Source: a virus
DNA: 21,441 bases
Virus record (IMG/VR): IMGVR_UViG_3300048592_000439
Location: 1-21,441 of that record
Reading direction: 5' to 3' (one strand)
The position numbers and the translations under genes are program-made. The notes below the pieces were generated by a model. It worked only from the letters and a program-made list of their open reading frames with translations. It ran no database searches and was not told the origin of the DNA. Numbering within the stretch: the first letter of the stretch is position 1; each line of letters begins with the position of its first letter. Shown here one piece after another: positions 5,660-13,500 of the stretch.

Positions 5660-5701
5660 CTCGCGCACAAGCGACGCCCGTCGCTTCCGTCTGAGTCATA
5701 T
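5654..5701. other. 48-bp imperfect palindrome overlapping the serine recombinase stop codon; possible att site
   Basis: Outer arms ATATGACTC (5654-5662) and GAGTCATAT (5693-5701) and inner arms AAGCGACG (5669-5676) and CGTCGCTT (5679-5686) are both perfect and exactly symmetrical around a central CC (5677-5678); the 6-bp blocks between them do not match. Serine integrase attachment sites are about 40-50 bp imperfect palindromes around a central dinucleotide and often adjoin the recombinase gene, so this is a candidate. A simple nested RNA hairpin is the alternative. Confidence 0.4.
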
Positions 5702-5728
5702 GACCACCGAGAGACCGGTGGTCATTTT
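5700..5728 (+). terminator. Probable intrinsic terminator of the rightward gene block
   Basis: ATGACCACCG (5700-5709) and CGGTGGTCAT (5716-5725) form a perfect 10-bp stem with a 6-nt loop, followed by a short T run (5725-5728). It lies 40 nt after the serine recombinase stop codon, the expected place for the end of the + strand transcript. Confidence 0.65.
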
Positions 5729-5740
5729 GTATACTGCACC

Positions 5741-5789
5741 TGCGCCGGCGGTTGAACCGTATCCCCCTTGAGGTTCAGCCGCCGGCGCA
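5741..5789. terminator. 18-bp hairpin between the convergent gene blocks
   Basis: TGCGCCGGCGGTTGAACC (5741-5758) pairs with 5772-5789 over 18 positions with a single G-T wobble and a 13-nt loop. TTTCATTT follows on the + strand; on the - strand only a weak A/T-rich stretch follows. It separates the convergent rightward and leftward blocks and most likely ends the leftward tail operon, whose last gene stops at 5830, or works in both directions. Confidence 0.6.
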
Positions 5790-5829
5790 TTTCATTTCCG
5801 CGGAAATGCCCCGCCCTACTGCCGGCCCT

Positions 5830-6021
5830 TTATCCGGCGGCCGGTGCGTCTTCTTTTGGGGCTGGATCCGGCTGCGCTTCCAGGGCTGCAGCGGGTGCAG
5901 CTTCCGGCACGGTGACAGTTGCGCCCACCTCTTTCAGCGCCTGCCACACCTGGAGCGCGCCCTGCAATTGCACGATCTGCGTTTCAATTGCCTTGATGTT
6001 CTGCTCGATCAAATCGTTCAT
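5830..6021 (-). CDS. Small coiled-coil protein with Ala/Pro-rich tail, end of tail operon
   Basis: 63 aa. The start at 6021 overlaps the stop of the upstream gene (ATGA), which argues for translational coupling. Residues 1-30 (MNDLIEQNIKAIETQIVQLQ and onward) form a likely amphipathic helix or coiled coil; the remainder is rich in Ala, Pro, Glu and Asp and probably disordered. It is the last gene of the leftward block before the hairpin at 5741-5789. I do not recognise the family. Location after the fibre gene suggests a fibre-associated or lysis-region function, but nothing in the sequence shows which. Confidence 0.65.
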   Translation of the reverse strand: MNDLIEQNIKAIETQIVQLQGALQVWQALKEVGATVTVPEAAPAAALEAQPDPAPKEDAPAAG

Positions 6022-6293
6022 GATTGTTCTGTGGCTCCCTGTGGAATGATGCCGCGCGCGATGGCGTCGGCATACAGCATGGCCTTGATCGTGCCATACA
6101 GCTGCGGCATCCCCTCGATGCTCAGCAGCTCGGCGCCGGCGGCTGATATGGTTGTGCGTTGAACCTCCGCCCCGTTCAGCTTTGCGACGACCTGATAGGA
6201 CACCGACGGCAGCGCCGGGTCGATCTTCACATCGGCTATCACCCATTGATTTGCGCTCACCAGCGCGACGGGCGTTTCGGTTATCAGTGGCAT
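6018..6293 (-). CDS. Small phage protein downstream of the fibre gene, function unknown
   Basis: 91 aa. GGAAGG lies 5 nt before the start codon at 6293. The sequence alternates in a way that suggests beta strands (ALVSANQWVIADVKID, YQVVAKLNGAEVQRTTIS) and ends with a helix (LYGTIKAMLYADAIARG). It has no signal peptide or membrane segment. It is probably co-transcribed with the fibre gene across the 306-nt gap that holds the opposite-strand 6386 gene, and overlaps the next gene by 4 nt. No family recognised. Confidence 0.7.
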   Translation of the reverse strand: MPLITETPVALVSANQWVIADVKIDPALPSVSYQVVAKLNGAEVQRTTISAAGAELLSIEGMPQLYGTIKAMLYADAIARGIIPQGATEQS

Positions 6294-6357
6294 ATCACCT
6301 TCCTGTCATCCTTGCGTCATGCGCTCATCGCCGCATCGTACGACCATCAGTATAAGG

Positions 6358-6371
6358 GTATACGGGTATAC
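6358..6371. promoter_or_regulatory. Paired GTATAC palindromes before the 6386 gene
   Basis: GTATAC occurs at 6358-6363 and again at 6366-6371, separated by GG; each is self-complementary, so the pair also forms an imperfect dyad. It lies within an A/T-rich stretch (6349-6385) in otherwise GC-rich DNA, 14 nt before the start of the + strand gene, and may be a promoter or operator element. No clear -35/-10 pair can be assigned. Confidence 0.35.
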
Positions 6372-6385
6372 GATTGTCATAGTCG

Positions 6386-6625
6386 ATGAACAACGATCTT
6401 CACTACTTCAGAATCCGCATGTGGGCGGCCGCAACCATCATCATCGTCCTGCTCGCCCTCGCCATCCCGGGCTTCAGCAGCCAGCCCCACATCCAGATCA
6501 AGCTTGCATTCGCCATTCCCTGCATCCTGGCCGGCGCATGGTCGCTGCCGCCGCTGCTTGCGCGGATGGTGCGCGAGATGATCCGCGCCTATGAATCGCT
6601 CACTGGCCGGCGGGTGCGGGATTAA
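6386..6625 (+). CDS. Small membrane protein on the opposite strand within the tail module (moron-like; holin-like topology)
   Basis: 79 aa. Two hydrophobic segments are visible, about residues 12-30 (MWAAATIIIVLLALAIPGF) and 38-56 (IKLAFAIPCILAGAWSLPP), followed by a positively charged tail containing MVREMIRAYESLTGRRVRD. Two helices and a charged C-terminus would suit a holin, but also many unrelated small membrane proteins. The gene reads rightward between two leftward genes and its last 26 bp overlap the 3' end of the fibre gene. It has its own A/T-rich upstream region and no strong RBS. Independent orientation suggests a moron, possibly expressed in the lysogen. Confidence 0.6.
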   Translation: MNNDLHYFRIRMWAAATIIIVLLALAIPGFSSQPHIQIKLAFAIPCILAGAWSLPPLLARMVREMIRAYESLTGRRVRD

Positions 6626-9600
6626 CATCGAGCACCGACGGCGGCGCGAATGATTCATCAAGGCCGTGTTCCATCCACGTATACACCGTGCCCTGATGTG
6701 ATTCTTCTTTCTCGACCTCGACCGTGAACGGATGCGCCGCTGCCCACGGATCGCGCCGCTTGCCGGTTGCGATCCATGACACTTTGGCATGCGGTTCGCC
6801 GGTAATGATCCAGCCATTCGGGATGAGGTCGAGCGTGCGCGCCGGTCGCTCGCCTGGCTTCGCCTCGCCCCAGGCGCCATAGGTGACAGCCAAATCCTCA
6901 TTCAGCGCGTCGAACCAATTCGGCATCTGCACCACCGCCCGCCCGCGTGCATCCAGCACGACGTTGCCGCGATAGAAGGTGAAGTGCCCGTCACCCTCAA
7001 CGGCCACATGGTCAAGCCAGTGCGTTGTCGGCCTCAATGGGTGGTCGATGCGCCACGACTTTGAGCCGGCGGTGACGACAAATGACGTTGTGCCGTTGTT
7101 GTCAGTCAGTGCCGCCGTCGCGGACGATCCTGTTTTTGAATAGACTTCCAGCGTAACCGTCGCAGACGGTGTGCCCACGTTGACGGTGTTTGAAACTACG
7201 GCGCGCGGGCGGTCATAGAAAATGGTTGACTGGACAAACTTTGACGCAATGAGTTGCGCCGTCGCTGTGCCGCTTCCGGCTTCGATTTTTGAGTCCACAT
7301 AGACAACCGGCGAGCGCGATGAGCTGTTGGAGTAGGTGCCGATCCGCATCGCGTTATACGTGCTGCCGTCGGTGTAGCTGTAAACCTCTCCCAGCTTGGT
7401 GCCGTTTGATTGCACAAACGACAAGGCGCGCTTGCCTTCATAGCCCGTGCCACCAACGATGGTGATGGCATTCGACGGCGTGATGCTCATCGTGTAAGCG
7501 CCGCTATCAAACACGCCAATGATGCAATCGCCCGCCACACCGCCGTCCGTTGTGCCATTGCCGCGCCAGATCTTGATGCCGGTGCCCACGCTTGAGAATG
7601 AGCCGGTGCTGCCCTGATAGATGCCGCCCGACGCGCCAAGGTTCATGGCGCCCTCGATTACGCCGGCGCTTGAGAATGACAGGATGTTGGTTGTGCCGGC
7701 GCGGATGTTGAGCGCCCCTGTCGACTGGTCGAACAGCACATTGCCCTTCCCGCTCGAGTTATCGCCCAGCATCGTGTCGCCTGCGGTCATCACCTCGCCG
7801 TTGACCGTCGTGCCGGCGTTGACCAGTGAGAATGTCGGCTTGTTCGATGTGTCTGTGCCATAGATGCCGGCGGCGTTGGCGATGACCTTGCCATAGCCGT
7901 CTTCGGTCAGCATCAGCTCATAGTTCGAGCGCGACACATTCAGCGGCGCGTTGCTGTTGTAAATGGCTGTTATCTCATCCGCCGTCAGCGCGCGATCGAG
8001 AATGGCGAAGTCGTCAATCAGGCTGTTGTGGTTGTAGGTTGTGCCGATCAATGAACTGCCGCCGATCTGGATGGTTGATGGGTGCAGCGTTGGCAGTGTC
8101 GTCGAAGGCGTGCCAGCGCTGGTCGAAGGCACGCCATCCAGATACACGCGCATCGTGTTGGCGGGCACATCCCATGTAAACGCAACGTGATGCCAGCCGG
8201 CAGGCACCTGTGTTTGGTGCGTGACGGTGTTCCCGTTGATATACAGCTGCAACGACCCCGCTGCACTCACCTGGCCCTGGAATTCCCCGTTGGCGTCGCC
8301 GGCATTCCACAACACCCCGCCCAGGCCGACTTTGTAGTATTCCATCAGGATCCACATGCTGACGGAGCCCCTGACAGGCGAAATGGTGTTGTTGATTGGA
8401 TACGCAAGCACGGCGGCCGTGCGCGACGATGTGGATGCGTGCGCGGTGCCCGTCCATGCATACCCGCTGCCGAGCGAGCCATCGACATAGGGCGTGGTGT
8501 ATGCCCGCGCCTCAACCTGCCAGCCATCAAAGAACCATTGCGTGTTGGTCGCCATGCCGGTCAGCCCGACGATGTGGTTGCCCAGCGCGGAGATTGCGCG
8601 CGTGCCATACACGCGATACCAACCGTTGCCGACAGGCGTGATGGTTGGCGTGAGGGTGCCGTAGGAACTGTCCAGATACATCGACAACCCCGACACCACG
8701 CCACCATCGAGCCGCCGCACGTAAACGCTGAAGGTCAGCGTGGTGGACGCGGCCAGCGTGCCGGACACGTTGTAATAAACGTTGGCCGAGCCGCTTGAGT
8801 AAACCCACTTCAGCGAATACTGCCCGAACAGCGCATGCTCAGATGAGCGCGACAGCGTCACTGTGCCATCGGATGCATAGCCGGTGGTGTTCGTTTCAAT
8901 TGACGGATTCAGGATGCGGTTGGTCGTTGCCTCGCCCACGGCCACCGCGCCGCTGAATTTACCCATCATGCCGCTGACGCCGCCGGTGATGGTCGGCACC
9001 TGGCCCTTGTGCCCGTTGGTATTGACGGCATTGCCCTGCCTGGGCGTGTCGAACGCGCAATGCATCAGCGCCGGCACACTGAAGCCGACGCCCGGGCCGA
9101 TGATCAGCGAGCCGTTGATGAACCCGCCGTTGATGTAGACACGGTTGCCGTAAAACCCATAGCCTGCCAGCGTGCCGAAGAAGCTGTCCGTGATGCCGGT
9201 GAGCTTGCCGATCCTCGTCTTGGTTTTGCCGCTGGTGTTGAAGTCTGCGTGCGCAGCGACGCCGTCGTAGATGTCCATGAACGGCGCGCCCGAGTCATCG
9301 GCAGTGAGGAACAACCCGCCCTGCCGGCTCGTGTTCGACGAGTTGCCGACCACCGCATATTCATAGCCGGCCGCCGGCGCCACGCCGCTGGACAGCGTCA
9401 CGGTGGCCGTCGTGCCGGTCGGCACGGCCGTAACAGCCAGCAAACTCAGATACGTGCCTGAGCCGGTGAATTTTTGCGCCCTGAGCAGGTCACCGACAGC
9501 CAGGCCGTGATCGTCGTCAAACGCAAGTGTATACGGCCCGCTGCCCGACACGGTCGCGACCTTGCCGCCGCCAGGGGACACGATCATGCTGCCACGGCTG

Positions 9601-10484
9601 ACGCGGATCTTGTTGATGACCAGTTCATAGACCCTGAGCAACCCGCGCACCACCAGGTTGTCGAATTCTGCGGTCGCCTGGCCGGCATAGCTGACACCCT
9701 GATCGACACGCCAGCCCGCGCCGGCAAAGCCCGATACAAACGTCGTCGAGCCGCCGATGGTCTTGCCGTCGGTCAACACCACGCCGGTGGCCGGCGTCAG
9801 TGTCAGCGCGCCAGATGCCGTGTCAATCAAGGGTGTGCGCACCTTGGTGGTCGCGAGGAATTGCGGCAAGGTCAGAAAGCCGTTGGCGTCACTGGCGAGG
9901 ATGGATGCCGCTGCGCCCGGGCTGCTCGAGCTGGTCAGCCGCACCGCATCGGCCTCGACCGTCAGGCCGGCTGCGCCGGTGTTGGCCACGGCAACGTTGA
10001 GCGTCGGGTTGCCTCGAACGTCACCGCCGCCCGTCAGGCCGTTGCCGGCGCCGATGGTCATCGCCGGCAGGTCATTGACGCCCAGCGCCCGGAAGGACGG
10101 CTGGCCAGAGCCGGACAAGAGCGATGCCAGGACCAGGTTGGGCGACAGCGTCGGCAGCGTGTGGTGCGCCCCGAGCAGGTCGTGTGGCGAAGGCGCGCCG
10201 GTGAGTGCGCCGCCGGCGCCGGCAGGGGCAGTCAACACCGTCGAGCTGCTCGACCCCGCGGCATCGCCGGATGTGATCACGCGCGCGCCGTTGCCGCCGA
10301 TCTCCACATCGACCACGTCGCCGACAGCCAGTCCGCTGCCGGAGGCCACGCGACGCAGGCGAACACCGTCCGGCAGCTCCACCCCGGCGGTGCCGCTGCC
10401 TGTTTCAAACACGACCGCGCGCATCGTCCTGCCGATGTTGCGCCCGCGCGCGATCTGCTGGCCAAAGCTTTGTGGGTCCCTCAT
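6600..10484 (-). CDS. Tail fibre / receptor-binding protein with LamG-like domain
   Basis: 1294 aa; GAGG lies about 8 nt before the start. The N-terminus (1-75) probably attaches to the tail tip. Residues about 85-300 contain repeat-like fibre sequence (TIGAGNGLTGGGDVRGNPTL, 143-162), common in phage fibres. About 525-690 resembles a carbohydrate-binding beta-sandwich (RILNPSIETNTTGY, then GWYRVYGT and WFFDGWQVE). About 695-850 is a LamG/concanavalin-like jellyroll with GSVSMWI, GWHHVAFTWD, MRVYLDGV and SLIDDFAILDRALTADEI. After a beta-rich stretch, residues 1141-1275 form a separate domain (HWLDHVAVEG, YRGNVVLDARG, WFDALNEDL, KVSWIATGKRRDPWA) that I recall at the C-termini of other adhesin-like proteins. 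The role is presumably binding host surface sugars. It is co-transcribed after the hub gene (21-nt gap). Confidence 0.85.
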   Translation of the reverse strand: MRDPQSFGQQIARGRNIGRTMRAVVFETGSGTAGVELPDGVRLRRVASGSGLAVGDVVDVEIGGNGARVITSGDAAGSSSSTVLTAPAGAGGALTGAPSPHDLLGAHHTLPTLSPNLVLASLLSGSGQPSFRALGVNDLPAMTIGAGNGLTGGGDVRGNPTLNVAVANTGAAGLTVEADAVRLTSSSSPGAAASILASDANGFLTLPQFLATTKVRTPLIDTASGALTLTPATGVVLTDGKTIGGSTTFVSGFAGAGWRVDQGVSYAGQATAEFDNLVVRGLLRVYELVINKIRVSRGSMIVSPGGGKVATVSGSGPYTLAFDDDHGLAVGDLLRAQKFTGSGTYLSLLAVTAVPTGTTATVTLSSGVAPAAGYEYAVVGNSSNTSRQGGLFLTADDSGAPFMDIYDGVAAHADFNTSGKTKTRIGKLTGITDSFFGTLAGYGFYGNRVYINGGFINGSLIIGPGVGFSVPALMHCAFDTPRQGNAVNTNGHKGQVPTITGGVSGMMGKFSGAVAVGEATTNRILNPSIETNTTGYASDGTVTLSRSSEHALFGQYSLKWVYSSGSANVYYNVSGTLAASTTLTFSVYVRRLDGGVVSGLSMYLDSSYGTLTPTITPVGNGWYRVYGTRAISALGNHIVGLTGMATNTQWFFDGWQVEARAYTTPYVDGSLGSGYAWTGTAHASTSSRTAAVLAYPINNTISPVRGSVSMWILMEYYKVGLGGVLWNAGDANGEFQGQVSAAGSLQLYINGNTVTHQTQVPAGWHHVAFTWDVPANTMRVYLDGVPSTSAGTPSTTLPTLHPSTIQIGGSSLIGTTYNHNSLIDDFAILDRALTADEITAIYNSNAPLNVSRSNYELMLTEDGYGKVIANAAGIYGTDTSNKPTFSLVNAGTTVNGEVMTAGDTMLGDNSSGKGNVLFDQSTGALNIRAGTTNILSFSSAGVIEGAMNLGASGGIYQGSTGSFSSVGTGIKIWRGNGTTDGGVAGDCIIGVFDSGAYTMSITPSNAITIVGGTGYEGKRALSFVQSNGTKLGEVYSYTDGSTYNAMRIGTYSNSSSRSPVVYVDSKIEAGSGTATAQLIASKFVQSTIFYDRPRAVVSNTVNVGTPSATVTLEVYSKTGSSATAALTDNNGTTSFVVTAGSKSWRIDHPLRPTTHWLDHVAVEGDGHFTFYRGNVVLDARGRAVVQMPNWFDALNEDLAVTYGAWGEAKPGERPARTLDLIPNGWIITGEPHAKVSWIATGKRRDPWAAAHPFTVEVEKEESHQGTVYTWMEHGLDESFAPPSVLDVNPAPAGQ

Positions 10485-10505
10485 GCTGTATTCCTCACGC
10501 TGTCC

Positions 10506-13500
10506 TCATGCCGGCACGTCCTTGTAAAGCCTGAGCTTGTAGGTTGCCTTCACACTGGCGTTCTGCGCGTCCAGCCGCACGCCGGTGATCACCATGTTCG
10601 TGCTCGCCTGCGTGGCGATGTCGCCGCCCGGGCCGTAGGCCAGCGCGCAGCGATCTTCCGGCTGCGCGGCGAGCCGGCCGTAACCGCTCAGCTCATGCTC
10701 CTCGGCAAATTCGGCGCTCTCGCGCCCCTGCAGCCGGCTTTCTACCTGGCAGGCGTTCGGCGCGCCGGTGATTTCCGTGGAAATGCCCGAGAAGTCATAG
10801 CCGTCGGCGGCGATCACCGTCATGTCCAGCACCTCGCCCACATCGTCCAGGCCGGTCACCTTCTGGTGCGCCGTGCGCGCCTTGTCGGCCTTCTCCCAGT
10901 TGTGCTTGAGCAGGTTCTTGCGCAGTTCGCCGATGTCGTCGCGCGTCCAGAACTGCGAGAACTCCACCCCGCCCGCCTGCGTGGCGCGGCTGCGGATCAT
11001 CCGCGCGCCGATGATGCTGTCGATCACGCCGCGGGCGCTTCTTCCGTCGCCGCGCGCGCTCTCCTCGATCACGATGTCGCCGGCCTCGTCGAACAGCTCG
11101 ATCAGCTCGAAGGTCGCCGAGTTGCCCGACTGCGTGGCGGTGTATTCCACCTGAATCGGGCCGGCCGTCTGCACGTTGTAGTTCCAGGTGTCGCCTTCGA
11201 ACAGCGTCAGGTCGAAGGTGAAGAGCGGCTGGCCGCCCAGCTCGATCACGATGTCGTCGCCGACCACCGCCAGCGTGATCTCGACATTCTTGGTTGCCGT
11301 CGTTGAGATCCATGCGTTCACCGGCACCGTGAGATAGCCCAGCCAGCGGTCGCCGGATCCGTCGGCATCCACCCCGCCCTGCGCGGCGGACTTCGTCGTG
11401 GCCAGGCCGACCAGCACGCCGCCTGAGCCGTTGTGCTGGAGCGTGAGGCGGTAGTAGCTCCGGAAATACACGTTCAGCCGGCCGCTCACCGGCAGGAAGG
11501 CCTGCATGCGCAGGACAAAGTCGCTCAGGTTCTCGCGCGCTGGCAGACTGTAGGGCGTGGTGGTGATCGCCTGCGTGATCACCGCAGTGGGCGTCGAGAA
11601 GGCATAGCGGAAGGCGGCGCTGCGCATGCCGGCCAGCCGCGCCGTTCGCTGGATCGCATCGCGCAGGGACACATACAGGCCGGAGAAATAGCGGTAGGAC
11701 TCCAGCGTCACCGTGGCCTGCGCGCCGTTCGCGTCGCAGGGGTAATACACCACCGGCGCGTCGGCTTCATGGGTGGTCTTGGCCGTGCCCCACTGGCCGC
11801 GCCCGCTCAGCACGGCGAGATCGCCTTCGAGCTTGGTCTTGGCCAGCGCCGGGTTGATTGTGCCATCGGCAAGCACGCTGTCAGGATCCGGGCCGCGCAC
11901 GCTGTTTTCATACGGCTCGGTCAGCGTGACGTAGGAAGTGTTGCCGGCTGTCGGCGAGCCCACCTTCGTGGCGCTGGCCACGTAGTATTGCTTGTCGCCC
12001 TCGCCGGGCGCGCCGTTCTTCGACACAACCTCCACCATGAGCCCTGCGGGGTTGACGCCGAAGTTGGTCTGGATGTCGCCGAGATCGTCGCCGGGCTGCG
12101 CGCCGCCGGACGAGCGCCAGTTGCGCAGCGTCGAGGTCGGCCCTGTGGCCGCCGCGAGCGGCGCATAGAAGGCCGGCACAATCGTCCACGTGTTCTGCGC
12201 GGCCATGCCGCGCTTGTAGAACGTGAACGACGCGTAGCGGATCACCTCATCATCGACCATGAGGTAGCCGATCGACGGCAGGCCCTTGGATGCCGGCGCG
12301 CCGTCGAACACGTAGCCGTGGTGCATCACCACGCGCCACACGCTCGGGTCGGAGGATGAATCGTAAAACGGGTCATCGTCTGCGGCGATGGGGTTGGTCA
12401 GGTCCCAGCCCACCCGCGTGCCGTTCTCGCCGCCGCTCCACAGGTAGAACCGCACGCCGTCGGTCTCCAGCATGCGGATCGACGCGGCTGTGTTGTCGTC
12501 GGTGACGAAGATCCCGCGCCCGCGCGAAGCGCGCCCCTTCTTCTTCGCCTTCGGGTCGATCGGCATGGGCAGGTCGCCGAGCTCGTCGGCCTCGGTCGCC
12601 ACGTAATTGCGTTTGCCGCAGTCGGCAGTGCCCCACACGTTGTGGGTATACAGCGTGTAGATCGTGCCGTTTGCGCCGGGGGCAGACAGGCCGTAATGCG
12701 ACGTGAACTGCACGTTGTTGCCTGTGATGCCGGCAATGCGCAGGATCTGGTCAGAGTTGTCAGGGATGGCGAGGCGCACATACTGCCCGACGATCAGCAT
12801 CGACGGCGTGGCGGTGCAGTTCACGCTCAGCCGGTCGCCGATCGGCGACTGGCCGTTGCAGTTCACCGCCGCCACGTTGAAATCTTCCTGCACCGCCCAG
12901 TTGACCGCGTGCGTCAGCGTCTGCTCGAAGTCCTCGTAGCTGCTCGCTGACAGCGCGCTCGAGTCGCCCCACACGTCGGTCGAGATGGCCACGCCGCTGC
13001 GGGGGGTGTCGCTGTGGCTTTTGCGCGCCTGATAGCCGAAGACGAACTCGCTGCGCAGGGTGTAGCCGGCGTTGGCCGCACAGGACGCCGGCGCCAGGTT
13101 CCACGCGCGTGTCCAGAGTTGCGCTCGCCGGCCGGCGGTGCGCACGGCCACGCCATACTTCGTGCCGGGCGTCATGGCGAAGCTGGACGAGGTGAGATAT
13201 GAGCCCGTCGCCGCCACGCTGCGCACGTTGCCGGTATCCACCGCTTTCACCAGGCCGTTGGCGCGCGGGGTCATGTTCCAGCCGGTGTCGTCCTTGTTAG
13301 GGTCGAGCGGGTCGATGCTGTTGAGGCTCAGCACGCGCATCTGCGGGCCGGTCAGCACGTCATCGCCCCACGTGCCGTCCTTCGGTAGCACGAACACGTT
13401 GCCCCTTCCCTCGTCGCTTGCGCCGATCAGCACGCCGATCGTCGACAGGTGATAGGCGTCGCTCACATCCGCCTTTGTCACCAGGTGCGTCAGGCCGTCG

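Noticed and set aside
4565-5668. 367-aa - strand frame opposite the serine recombinase
   Set aside because: The opposite strand has all catalytic and zinc-binding residues of a large serine recombinase; this is its shadow.
6600-10484. Diversity-generating retroelement target in the fibre gene
   Set aside because: No reverse transcriptase, template repeat or C-type lectin-like variable end is visible in the window.
9474-11306. 610-aa + strand open frame opposite the fibre and hub genes
   Set aside because: Its composition (Arg/Ala/His/Gly-rich) is typical of antisense frames in GC-rich DNA, and it crosses the boundary between two well-supported - strand genes.
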